10,371 nucleotides of DNA, taken from assembly GCA_036496265.1 (NCBI GenBank), contig DASXLL010000274.1, forward strand, positions 1-10,371, written 5' to 3'. This document shows, piece after piece, positions 1-7,111 of the stretch; within the stretch, counting starts at the first letter, position 1; every line of letters starts with the position of its first letter. The notes below the pieces were generated by a model that saw nothing but the letters and a program-made list of their open reading frames with translations, made no database searches and was not told the DNA's origin. The DNA comes from CAYLLN01 sp036496265 (GTDB lineage: Bacteria > Planctomycetota > Planctomycetia > Pirellulales > Pirellulaceae). A program made the translations under genes and the position numbers.

Positions 1-112
1 ACTTACTCAGGAAACCGCTTTTCTGACCCGATACGTGTCCGTAGCCCCACGGCCGCGCGAGACCTGTGAGGGGTCTTCGCGGGCCGTTGGTCTCACCTTA
101 ACCAACCCCAAA

Positions 113-143
113 ACCTGTCCAACAATTGGGGTCCACCTCAACC
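113..143 (+). mobile_element. Possible right end of an IS3-type insertion element
   Basis: The bases TGTCCAACAATTGGGGTCCA have the layout of IS3-family terminal repeats (TGTCCAA, a short A/T stretch, TTGGGGTC, then the end). In this orientation the element body would lie to the left and mostly outside the window. Reading frame 1 from base 1 ends in a stop at about base 69, which could be the tail of the element's transposase, but the roughly 22 residues visible carry no recognisable motif. Only one end is present, so target duplication cannot be judged. The transposase fragment at 420 to 640 points the other way and does not fit as the partner of this end. Confidence 0.33.
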
Positions 144-419
144 TTCGCGACGGCTGGGGGGATCGCGGTAAGTCTCTATTTAGCTGCGTGTATTGGATGC
201 ATGGGTTCGGCCGGGTTCGACGAGTTGAAATCGCGGTTTTTGAGTAACCAATTGTCGCCATTTGTCGTGGCACAACTGAATGACCAAGGCTTTCGCTTGC
301 CAAACCAGGCAACCGCCTAAATCGGTTGAGCAAGGCTGGAATTACCGTTTCGACTATTTTTTGCAGCAACCCTTTTGCCGCGGCAACAAAGTTCATGATT
401 CAAGGTGTACGGTTAACTC
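144..419. other. Stretch without a recognisable gene
   Basis: Short open frames exist on both strands but none has a recognisable motif, a convincing ribosome binding site or a partner gene. The stretch sits between a possible element end and a decayed transposase, so it is probably leftover insertion DNA. Confidence 0.5.
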
Positions 420-640
420 GGCGATCCGCTGAAGCGCCAACTCGTGCTCGGCCAACACCTCGCGGAACTCGCGCGACACGTAGCCGCTGCCGTTGTCGGT
501 GCGAATCTCGGGACACTCGAACAACCGGCCTGTGGCATCACCCGGCAAGGTCTCCACGGCTCGCTGAGCCCCGAGGCTCACAGGGTTGCCATCCATGCTC
601 GTAAGCAGTTCGTAATGCACGATGTGCATCGCTGGAGCGG
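420..640 (-). pseudogene. Decayed DDE transposase (integrase core) fragment
   Basis: The minus-strand frame encodes about 70 residues that resemble the middle of an rve-type integrase core. The segment VHYELLTSMDGNPVSLGAQ matches the strand and helix after the first catalytic aspartate, and PEIRTDNGSGYVSREFREVL holds the second catalytic aspartate (TDNGSGY) followed by the usual SREF helix. The N-terminal DNA-binding part, the first catalytic aspartate and everything after LAEHEL are missing, including the segment with the catalytic glutamate. Upstream the frame runs on into unrelated residues, and downstream it ends in a short unrelated tail. It is therefore a remnant that cannot be active. 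It resembles IS3/IS481-type transposases common in planctomycetes; the family assignment is from memory of the motif. Confidence 0.75.
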
Positions 641-716
641 AATCAGGAACCCTCCGTTCCTGGCGGCGTTTAGGAGACGTCATGTCTAGGTGAGTGAAGT
701 ATGTTGGTCGTGACAA

Positions 717-735
717 CGGGTGTCACTGACACCCG
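717..735. repeat. Perfect 9-base palindrome, CGGGTGTCA-C-TGACACCCG
   Basis: Two 9-base arms are separated by one base. A one-base centre fits a protein-binding palindrome or a repeat-family signature better than a tight RNA hairpin. No gene start is close enough to call it an operator; the nearest items are the transposase fragment to the left and the tRNA fragment to the right. Confidence 0.5.
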
Positions 736-857
736 CGCCGTCCGAAGACACACGCTTTTTCCAGCATTTTCTCGAATTGTGCAGCCAGGGCTAGAAATGC
801 GGTCTTGCATGGAAAATCGCACGCAGAACGCACATTTGTGGCGAGATTTTCTCTTGT
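736..857. other. Gene-free DNA abutting the cut tRNA
   Basis: No coding frame of interest is visible. The stretch directly replaces the 3' half of the tRNA-Met, so it is likely the edge of an inserted or rearranged segment. I looked for a group I intron core and for a displaced tRNA 3' half and saw neither. Confidence 0.45.
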
Positions 858-896
858 TTATGAAGCCGTTGCTCTAACCAACTGAGCTATCCCGCC
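858..896 (-). tRNA. Partial tRNA-Met(CAU), 5' half only
   Basis: Reading down from base 896, the sequence gives an acceptor strand GGCGGGA, TA, a D-arm GCTC-AGTTGGTTA-GAGC, a base A, an anticodon 5' strand ACGGC and a seven-base loop TTCATAA with anticodon CAT at 862 to 860. This is a textbook 5' half of an elongator tRNA-Met. The next five bases are ACAAG instead of the GCCGT needed to close the anticodon stem, and there is no variable loop or T-arm. The gene is thus broken exactly at the 3' side of the anticodon loop. A short run just downstream, TCTCGCC (about 848 to 842), could still pair with the acceptor strand with one G-U pair, which may be chance. It is unlikely to give a working tRNA. 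No other copy of the 3' half is visible in the window. Confidence 0.75.
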
Positions 897-916
897 AATT
901 GATGGACGTAGAGACG

Positions 917-944
917 ATTCTAACGCGAATCCGAAACCTGAAAA
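917..944 (-). promoter_or_regulatory. Weak candidate promoter for the tRNA-Met
   Basis: On the minus strand TTTTCA (944 to 939) and TAGAAT (922 to 917) are separated by 16 bases, with transcription expected to begin about 10 to 15 bases before the tRNA 5' end. The -10 box is good (5 of 6) and the -35 box is poor (4 of 6). The position is right for a tRNA promoter, but read-through from kdpE is also possible. Confidence 0.3.
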
Positions 945-972
945 ACCCCTGCAAATTCCACTGGCAGCCGAC

Positions 973-1665
973 TTATCGCGACTCTTGCAGCCGATAACCC
1001 ACGCCCGGCTCGGTTAACAAATACTTCGGCCGCGCCGAATCGGCTTCCACCTTTCGCCGCAGGCTGGCCATGAAGACGCGCAACGAATGCGTCTCCTCGG
1101 CGTGGCCCGGCCCCCACACTTCCTTGAGCAAAAAACGATGCGTGAGCACTTTGCCCGCGTGCTTGATGAGCGTCGCCAGCAGCTTGTATTCGAGCGGCGT
1201 CAAATGCACCTGTTGCTTATTCACCGTTACCGTCCGCGCTGACAAATCCACCGTCAAATCGCCGATCGTAAAAACCTGGGAGACTTCAGCGCCGACGGCT
1301 GAATGCCGCAGCGCCGTCCGCATCCGCGCCAAGAGCTCCGCAACGCCAAACGGCTTGGTCACATAATCATCCGCGCCGCCGTCCAGCGCCTGCACCTTCT
1401 GCGCCTCTTGATCGCGGGCCGAAAGAACGATGATCGGACCAGTGAACCACTCCCGCAGCCGCTTCAAAACCTCCTGACCATCGACATCCGGCAATCCCAA
1501 ATCGAGAATCACCAGATCCGGCGGCTGCTGCGATGCCAGCCGCAAACCCTGCTCACCTGACTCACCTTCGACCAGCCGATAGCCCTCGGCGGTTAGCGAC
1601 GCTCGCAAGAAACGCCGAATCGGCTGTTCATCTTCGATTACCAGAATTAACGGCTTATCAGACAC
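973..1665 (-). CDS. kdpE: KdpE, OmpR-family response regulator
   Basis: This 230-residue protein is the cytoplasmic partner of KdpD and, in characterised bacteria, activates the high-affinity potassium pump genes kdpFABC when potassium or turgor is low. The receiver domain (about 5 to 118) has the acidic pair E11/D12, the phospho-acceptor D55 in LVILDLGLPD, S82 in VLSARD and K104 in DDYVTKPF. The winged-helix DNA-binding domain (about 131 to 228) has LTPLEYKLLATL, the recognition region around SLRVFMASLRRK and the closing wing GVGYRL. Length and domain order are normal for KdpE. The start is GTG at 1665, which directly gives the expected N-terminus SDKPLILVIEDE; the ribosome binding site is weak. 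It lies 157 bases after kdpD in the same direction, with an inverted repeat in between. Confidence 0.93.
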   Translation of the reverse strand: MSDKPLILVIEDEQPIRRFLRASLTAEGYRLVEGESGEQGLRLASQQPPDLVILDLGLPDVDGQEVLKRLREWFTGPIIVLSARDQEAQKVQALDGGADDYVTKPFGVAELLARMRTALRHSAVGAEVSQVFTIGDLTVDLSARTVTVNKQQVHLTPLEYKLLATLIKHAGKVLTHRFLLKEVWGPGHAEETHSLRVFMASLRRKVEADSARPKYLLTEPGVGYRLQESR

Positions 1666-1685
1666 TGAAAATCCGTTTTACAAAA

Positions 1686-1824
1686 CTCGAAATCCGAAGC
1701 ACGAAGCACGAAACAAATTCAAAGCATAAATATCAAATGACACAAACAATTACCGAAAATTTGGAGTATTAAAATTTTCCTCATTGAAATTTGTTTCGGA
1801 TTTCAAATTTCGTGCTTCGTGCTT
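1686..1824. repeat. Long inverted repeat filling the kdpD-kdpE gap
   Basis: The arms AAGCACGAAGCACGAAA (1697 to 1713) and its exact reverse complement (1808 to 1824) are 17 bases long and enclose about 94 A/T-rich bases. Next to them are further shared words in shuffled order: AAATCCGAA at 1690 to 1698 and its inverse around 1796 to 1804, and ACAAATT and its inverse. The right arm runs into the TAA stop codon of kdpD (1825 to 1823). The element resembles dispersed intergenic repeats I associate with planctomycetes and relatives. As RNA the arms could fold into a long hairpin that stabilises kdpD mRNA or dampens kdpE expression. Confidence 0.75.
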
Positions 1825-4513
1825 ATTTAACCGCCACCTGCGGGGCATCCTTCGCCACCAGCAGCCGAATCGTAAACTCTGCTCCGTGCGGCGGCCGATT
1901 TTTCGCCTTGATCGTGCCCCCGTGCAGCCGAACGATCGCCCGGCAGATGGCCAGGCCCAGTCCGCTCCCCCGGCGCGAATCCGGATGTCCCTGGCCGCGG
2001 AAGAATTTTTCGAAGATCCGCTCTTCCGTGCCGGGCGGCAGCCCTGGGCCGTCATCGGCGACCACGATCACGAGCGACGAACCGTCAACCCGCGCCGTGA
2101 CATCGACGCGGCTGCCCGACGGACAATACCGGGCCGCATTTTCCAGCAAGTTGATGAATACCTGTTCCAGCAAAATGCCATCGGCACGAACTAGCGGCAA
2201 CCCCTCCGGCAGCTGGACGTGAACTTCGTCCATCGCCAAATCATTCCGCGTCCGGGCCAATGCCGCTCCGATCAGCTCCTCCAGCACATGCCACTGCATA
2301 TTCGGCGCGGCGCTGCCCGATTCCAGCTTCGACATCTCCAGCAAATTCTCCACCATCCGCGACAGCCGCCGCGATTCATCGACAATCGTCGTCAATAACT
2401 CGCGGCGAGTCGTTTCGCCGGTTTCATTATTCTCCAACAGGCTGCTGCTCGCCCCAGTGATGACCGCCAGCGGCGTGCGCAAATCGTGCGACACGCCACT
2501 CAACAGCGAGCTGCGCAAATGCTCTGCCTCCGCCTGCACCTGCGCGTCGTGCGCGGCCATCGCCATCTGGTCACGTTCGAGTGCCAAGGCCAACTGACTG
2601 GTACACGCCTCTAAAATCCGCCGCTGGTCGGGTGCCACGAGCCGCGAAATATCGGCCGTCTTCACCGCCAGCGCGCCGAGCGTGCTTTGCGACGCGACGA
2701 GCGGCAGAAACAGCGCCGTCGCATTCGGCAGCGTGTCGGTCCCCGCGCCGGCCATTTGATCGTGTTCGGCAACCCACTGGGCAACGATGGCGTTGATCGG
2801 GTGCGCCGGAATGCTGGTGTGCTGGCCGAATCGCAGCTCCGGCGGCCCCGGCGGATGCGAGATGTAAATCGCCGCCTCGACCTCGAAAATCGCCTCCATC
2901 TGCCGCCCCGCCGCGATCACCAAAAACTCCGAGCCCGACAGCGAGCTGAGCTGCCGACTCAGCTCATACAGGGCCCGCGTCCGCTGCTCGCGCAGCCGGG
3001 CATGAGCGGCTTGCTCCTTCAGCCGCGACGTCAGCGTGCTAATGATCATGCTGATAGCCAGCATGACCGCAAACGTAATCACATACTGCGTGTCGCTGAC
3101 GGCAAACGTGAAGAACGGCGGGACGAAAAAGTAATCGAACGTGAAAACAGAGACAACGCTGGCCAAAATGGCCGGCCCGCGGCCATACCGAAACGCGACG
3201 TACGCCACGCCGGTCAAAAAAACCATCATCAAGTTCGCTTCCGACAACCGCCAGTGATAAAACAGGGCGGCCACAAGCGCACACGCGAGAACCACGACCG
3301 CTGCCGCCACATACGGACGCCAGGTGAACGGCTCTTCGGTTCGCCAAGTCCCGCCACGGTGCAGCAAACGCTCCGGTGTGCCGTGGATCACATACACATC
3401 GATGTCCCCGCTGTCTTCCAGCAGATGATCGACGACCGTCCCGAAAACCAATCGCTTCCACCGCATCGTGTTCGTTTTGCCGATCAGAATTTTCGTCACA
3501 TTCCGCGAGCGGGCATATTCCAGAACGGTCGCGGCCACGTCGTCGCCCGTGAGCGTTGCCGTTTGAGCGCCGAGCCGCTCGGCCAGCCGCAAATGCTGGG
3601 CGATCGCCTCGCGGGCGTGCGGGCTGCCGACCGCGCCCTCCGTCGGTTCGACCGTCGCGGCGATCCATTCTGCGTTCAGCGCGGCTGCCATTCGCCGGGC
3701 GGTGCGAATCACGCGCGGCGTTGTGGGACTAGGACCGACACAGACGAGCAGCCGCTCGGCCGTCGCCCACGTCTCTTTCGTCGCTCGCTCGCGGCGGGCC
3801 GATTCGACGTCCAGGTGCAGCCGCTGCGCAGCCAGTCGCAGCGACAGCTCGCGAAGGGCCACCAAATTCGGCTTTTGAAAGAAATTCTGCAGCGCCCGCT
3901 CAGCCTGCGCCGGCACATACACTTTCCCGGCCGCGAGCCGTTCCAGCAATTCCTCAGCCGTCAGGTCGGCGAGCTCTAGATCATCCGCCGATTCGAAAAC
4001 GTGGTCCGGAATCGTCTCGCGGACCGTGACTCCGGTGATCTGCGCGACGATGTCGTTCAGGCTCTCGATGTGCTGCACATTCAGCGTCGTATAGACGTCG
4101 ATGCCCGCATTGCGTAGCTCCTCGACATCTTGCCAGCGCTTCGCGTATCGCGAACCCTCGGCGTTCGTGTGCGCCAGTTCGTCGATGAGCACTAGCTCGG
4201 GGCACCGCTTGATGATGGCATCGACATCCGCCTCTTGCAGCGTCATCCCGTGGTATTCAACCTTTCGCGGCGGCACGATCGCCAGGCCTTCGAGCAGTGC
4301 TTCCGTCTCCTTGCGGCCATGCGGCTCGACGTAGCCGACAACTACATCGACGCCCGCCGCTTTTTCCCGCCGGGCTGCCTCCAGCATGGCGTAAGTTTTT
4401 CCTACGCCCGGCGCCGCCCCAAAAAAGATCTTCAACCTGCCGCGGCGGCTCTTCGCTTCTTCCGCCTGCACCCGCGCGAGCAGCTCATCGGGATTGGGAC
4501 GGGCTTCGTTCAT
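1823..4513 (-). CDS. kdpD: KdpD, membrane sensor histidine kinase
   Basis: KdpD senses low potassium or osmotic stress at the inner membrane and phosphorylates KdpE. From the ATG at 4513 it has 896 residues, normal for the family. Residue numbers here count from a TTG three codons earlier. The N-terminal KdpD domain (about 28 to 235) has Walker A GAAPGVGKT at 35 to 43 and Walker B-like VLIDELAHTN at 111 to 120. A universal-stress-like domain follows (about 255 to 380, with LIGKTNTMRWKR). Hydrophobic segments between about 402 and 495 form the four-helix membrane domain. A GAF-like region covers about 515 to 650. The HisKA box is SGVSHDLRTPLAV with H679; the ATPase domain shows N box NLLENAARY, G1 ADDGPGLPPG and G2 RGSGLGLAI. 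All catalytic motifs are intact. The ATG is preferred because the protein then begins MNEARPNPDELLARVQAEE, as KdpD proteins usually do. No kdpC lies upstream. Confidence 0.95.
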   Translation of the reverse strand: MNEARPNPDELLARVQAEEAKSRRGRLKIFFGAAPGVGKTYAMLEAARREKAAGVDVVVGYVEPHGRKETEALLEGLAIVPPRKVEYHGMTLQEADVDAIIKRCPELVLIDELAHTNAEGSRYAKRWQDVEELRNAGIDVYTTLNVQHIESLNDIVAQITGVTVRETIPDHVFESADDLELADLTAEELLERLAAGKVYVPAQAERALQNFFQKPNLVALRELSLRLAAQRLHLDVESARRERATKETWATAERLLVCVGPSPTTPRVIRTARRMAAALNAEWIAATVEPTEGAVGSPHAREAIAQHLRLAERLGAQTATLTGDDVAATVLEYARSRNVTKILIGKTNTMRWKRLVFGTVVDHLLEDSGDIDVYVIHGTPERLLHRGGTWRTEEPFTWRPYVAAAVVVLACALVAALFYHWRLSEANLMMVFLTGVAYVAFRYGRGPAILASVVSVFTFDYFFVPPFFTFAVSDTQYVITFAVMLAISMIISTLTSRLKEQAAHARLREQRTRALYELSRQLSSLSGSEFLVIAAGRQMEAIFEVEAAIYISHPPGPPELRFGQHTSIPAHPINAIVAQWVAEHDQMAGAGTDTLPNATALFLPLVASQSTLGALAVKTADISRLVAPDQRRILEACTSQLALALERDQMAMAAHDAQVQAEAEHLRSSLLSGVSHDLRTPLAVITGASSSLLENNETGETTRRELLTTIVDESRRLSRMVENLLEMSKLESGSAAPNMQWHVLEELIGAALARTRNDLAMDEVHVQLPEGLPLVRADGILLEQVFINLLENAARYCPSGSRVDVTARVDGSSLVIVVADDGPGLPPGTEERIFEKFFRGQGHPDSRRGSGLGLAICRAIVRLHGGTIKAKNRPPHGAEFTIRLLVAKDAPQVAVK

Positions 4514-4522
4514 TTCCAACAA

Positions 4523-5008
4523 ATCGTATCAATCGCCGGATCGACCAGCGAGGCCAAGCCGAAGCGAAGGAATGGCGGCGTCTGGCGATTGGCGTCGCGC
4601 TAAAGTTGGAGAGTTTTTTCGCGACTGACGGCTAACATTTGGAGGTTTTTATTTTTTCGGGGCGGCTGTGGTCGATTGACGCAAAGTGTTGTAGCGAAAG
4701 GGAAAATAGGGGCTAACGCATGTTCGTGTTAGCGCTAACATGGGGCTCACATTGGCGGGGGTGTTAGCGCGGAGAATCTCTCTTCGACTTTCGGAACTGA
4801 GGGTCGCGGCCGAGAGTGCGGATTGTCAAAGAGCGAGAGTACTCGCGAGAGCTTGCGCCCCGGCGCGAGGTGGAGGGCGGATTATACACGAGGGTTTTGG
4901 GGAATCGGGTCGTTGGTGGACAAATGATATGATTTGGGGCGGCGCAAGGTTCTGCGGCTGTGGGAGTTGGGAGAATTTTCGGAAAAATGGAGATGTTTTG
5001 GGCTTTTT
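4523..5008. other. Gene-free stretch between the modification operon and kdpD
   Basis: About 490 bases carry no believable gene. On the minus strand a TATAAT word (4886 to 4881) could be a -10 box for kdpDE, but no good -35 box stands 16 to 18 bases upstream of it, and it is about 370 bases from kdpD. Several copies of the word GCTAAC(A/G) occur between 4629 and 4770 in both orientations. I see no clear terminator (stem plus U tract) after the pyrophosphohydrolase gene that ends at 5009. The kdpC gene that often precedes kdpD is absent. Confidence 0.55.
4727..4740. repeat. Perfect 14-base palindrome TGTTAGCGCTAACA with flanking half copies
   Basis: The palindrome is flanked by half-site copies GCTAACGCA (4712 to 4720) and TGTTAGCGC (4762 to 4770), and by GGCTAACATT near 4629. 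The cluster lies upstream of kdpD, so it could be a regulator-binding region, but the same words are frequent in planctomycete intergenic DNA and may just be a dispersed repeat. Confidence 0.5.
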
Positions 5009-5926
5009 CTAGTGGCGGGGTGGAAGTTCTGGCGTCGGTTCAGCGACGAACGTAAGCGTGCGGTTTGGTAGGTTGGCTTGGACTCGACCGCCACCGTTGA
5101 GGCGAATCTGTCGCCAAGACTCGAAGCCTTGGAGAATTGCCGATTCCCAGTCGGACATGGAACGTGCTTGGATTTCCCAGCCCTTGACGACAGATTTGAT
5201 CGTCTTTAGCAGGTGATAATCAATGGAGCCGACGCCATCCAAAAAATTGTGTTCTCTGGCATAAGCGAAGATCAGGTGTGAAACCAATTCCTCGGCGATA
5301 CCCGCGCGGGCACCATCTTCGACCTCATCCATTTTCGGAATGCTTTTTCGCTTGCATTTCAAAAGCTGCCGCATTCTCGGTGACCATCCGAGTACAGCGG
5401 CATAGGCGAAATGGAAAACGTCGTGGAAACGGTATCCGTCATCATCTGGCCAGTTGTCGGTCAATGAGTCGCCAACCTGGACTCCATTTACCTGAACCTC
5501 GACTCGTCGGTTGTCGGCAATATCCACCTCTCGAAATGCGGCTTCAAATTGACGAGGTAGTTGCTCATTAGACGGAAAGTCGGAATCGAAAAGATGAAAA
5601 CCTTCACCGAGAAGTGTGCGACCCTCGTTCATTTCAGGCCACCGCTCGTGTACTTTTTCCAAATTCCGCTCCGCAATCTCTCCAAGGTCTAAGCCAAACT
5701 TTGATGCGACGTTGGCCACATACCAAAGCAGATCGCCTAGATCCTCCTCGACCTCGTCGCGGTATCGCAAATGTGCTTGCCCATCGCGGAGCTGCTTCTT
5801 GTATTCGGACAGGAGTGAACCGACTTCTCCGGCCAAACCTAGCAATGGCACGAGCACTGCTCGTTCATCCGTACCTGGTACCTGGTCCGATTGCGCAGCC
5901 AATTGTTGATAGCGTCGAATCTCCAA
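5009..5926 (-). CDS. MazG-type nucleotide pyrophosphohydrolase with an extra C-terminal domain
   Basis: Enzymes of this all-alpha fold cut (d)NTPs to the monophosphate and pyrophosphate. Residues 1 to about 97 look like a MazG-type core: YQQLAAQSD, then GLAGEVGSLLSEYKK with E34, then EVEEDLGDLLWYVANVA with E61 and D65 as likely metal ligands, then LDLGEIAERNLEKV. Simple MazG-like proteins end here; this one continues to residue 305. The second part (about 105 to 290) includes YRFHDVFHFAYAAVLGW and DEVEDGARAGIAEELVSHL, which is helical, acidic and rich in His and Glu; I cannot name this domain. The start is TTG at 5926, with GGAAGG about 7 bases upstream; no in-frame ATG is near. It is the last gene of the operon, 54 bases after the helical modification protein. 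In a base-modification pathway it could supply dNMP to the ThyA-like enzyme or remove an unwanted dNTP; that role is inferred. Confidence 0.8.
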   Translation of the reverse strand: MEIRRYQQLAAQSDQVPGTDERAVLVPLLGLAGEVGSLLSEYKKQLRDGQAHLRYRDEVEEDLGDLLWYVANVASKFGLDLGEIAERNLEKVHERWPEMNEGRTLLGEGFHLFDSDFPSNEQLPRQFEAAFREVDIADNRRVEVQVNGVQVGDSLTDNWPDDDGYRFHDVFHFAYAAVLGWSPRMRQLLKCKRKSIPKMDEVEDGARAGIAEELVSHLIFAYAREHNFLDGVGSIDYHLLKTIKSVVKGWEIQARSMSDWESAILQGFESWRQIRLNGGGRVQANLPNRTLTFVAEPTPELPPRH

Positions 5927-5980
5927 GGCGCACCTTCCATTCCAAGTAAAACCCGGAGTCCGGGCAGTTCGGAAACAACT

Positions 5981-7102
5981 TCATTTGTCGAACAGGGGAA
6001 ATACTCGTCGACGCACTTTTTGTTTGTCGTGCGGATGTGTTCGAAACGCACCGTTATCAATTTTCCATTTCGGTGGGAAAAAGTAACAAATCGGTGCATC
6101 ACGTGGATGAAACTTCTGCTTGATTCGCGTACGCCCTGAAACACCTGCAATTTCTGGATGGACAACTCGAGCGTATTTGTCCACTTCGCAGAATAAATTC
6201 TGCACATCAATCAATTGCAGGCGCCGAGACCCGAGCCAGGGAAATTCCAAGCCCAATCGGGAAAACTCTACTTCCTGACGTTCCGTGACCAAGCGAATTA
6301 TTTCTGCCTCGCGCAACCCGCCAAAGTTACTGAAGCATTTCCGAATCCCATCTCGGGCTCCTGGACCCGGCATCACGAATTCCATTTCTGAAAAATCGAT
6401 CAAAGTGCTGTAATTGATATCGATGGCATACTGAAACGCAAGGAAATCACCGATCGTTGGGTATGAACGCAGTAGCACGAATACCTCTTTGAGGCTTCGC
6501 GATTTTGCTATGGATTCGGCTAGGCGGTCGTCCAGCATCCGCTCGATCAGGCGGAGGTGTGCGAGGTGCTTGCGAGACGTGTGAAAAGCACTTCCGCCGG
6601 AGGGCATGATGTATGCCGCGGAGTAGATCGCTGCATTTTGCTTCGCGTGCGCTAAGACTTTGTCAAACCGCCTGATGGAAAAATTGGCAGTCGTTAGTGG
6701 ACCGAACTCTTGTTCAAGAAGCTGCCAAGTCTCAATCTTATTGAAAAGTTTGAACAGGATGATCCGAAAAAATGTGTCGGCGATCGAGCGATTCTGATCG
6801 TAAATGACGTCGCGAATTAAGTACTGGCTTACACGATCAGATGCTCGATAGGCGTTCGTGAACTTATACCGAATGAGCACCTGGTCCTCGGTCCACGGCG
6901 GAGGCTCGTTCCGCATGCGACGAAGGAAAACCTGCTGGCGCTCATATGCAAACCGCCAAAACGTGTCATAGACCGGCGTCGGCGTGAGAGGCGCAAGAGA
7001 GGCAAAGCCACCGGACCGCGATTTCTTCTTTCGCTTAGTGCTCGACGTCCCTGATCTCAAAAAGAACTCCTCCTCGCGACTTAAAGCGGATTCCGCACTC
7101 AT
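5981..7102 (-). CDS. 5-hmdU DNA kinase helical domain / thymine pyrophosphorylase family protein (predicted DNA base hypermodification)
   Basis: The 373-residue protein matches the family described by Iyer and colleagues as alpha-glutamyl/putrescinyl thymine pyrophosphorylases, also known as the helical domain of phage 5-hmdU DNA kinase. Phage members act on hydroxymethyluracil-derived bases in DNA. Recognition motifs are: YDTFWRFAYERQQVFLRR (about 45 to 62), PWTEDQVLIRYKFTNAYRAS (69 to 88) followed by DRVSQYLIR, FRIILFKLFNKIETW (112 to 126), a hairpin-like PTIGDFLAFQYAIDINYS (215 to 232), FVMPGPGARDGI (242 to 253) and LIDVQNLFCEVDKYARV (297 to 313). The first 35 residues are basic and probably disordered (STKRKKKSR). 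No P-loop kinase domain is fused to it or encoded beside it. The ATG start has GAGGGA about 5 bases upstream, and the gene begins 9 bases after the ThyA-like gene, so the two are surely cotranscribed. Whether it adds a group to a base, or removes a base as the glycosylase-like fold would allow, cannot be told from sequence. Confidence 0.82.
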   Translation of the reverse strand: MSAESALSREEEFFLRSGTSSTKRKKKSRSGGFASLAPLTPTPVYDTFWRFAYERQQVFLRRMRNEPPPWTEDQVLIRYKFTNAYRASDRVSQYLIRDVIYDQNRSIADTFFRIILFKLFNKIETWQLLEQEFGPLTTANFSIRRFDKVLAHAKQNAAIYSAAYIMPSGGSAFHTSRKHLAHLRLIERMLDDRLAESIAKSRSLKEVFVLLRSYPTIGDFLAFQYAIDINYSTLIDFSEMEFVMPGPGARDGIRKCFSNFGGLREAEIIRLVTERQEVEFSRLGLEFPWLGSRRLQLIDVQNLFCEVDKYARVVHPEIAGVSGRTRIKQKFHPRDAPICYFFPPKWKIDNGAFRTHPHDKQKVRRRVFPLFDK

Positions 7103-7111
7103 AGATCCCTC

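Noticed and set aside
736..896. Group I intron splitting the tRNA-Met
   Set aside because: No conserved intron core was seen and no 3' exon is found to the left within the window, so the tRNA is called truncated.
2687..3979. Plus-strand open frame of 430 codons
   Set aside because: It lies wholly inside kdpD on the opposite strand. Its product is Arg/Gln-rich low-complexity sequence, as expected from antisense reading of GC-rich code, and KdpD motifs on the other strand are complete.
4827..4832. TTGACA on the minus strand as -35 box of a kdpDE promoter
   Set aside because: No acceptable -10 box stands 15 to 19 bases downstream; the following bases are GC-rich.
5839..6210. Minus-strand frame of 123 codons spanning the gap between the helical protein and the pyrophosphohydrolase
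   Set aside because: It overlaps both real genes out of frame and shows no motif. Its internal ATG at about 5940 competes poorly with the in-frame TTG of the pyrophosphohydrolase.
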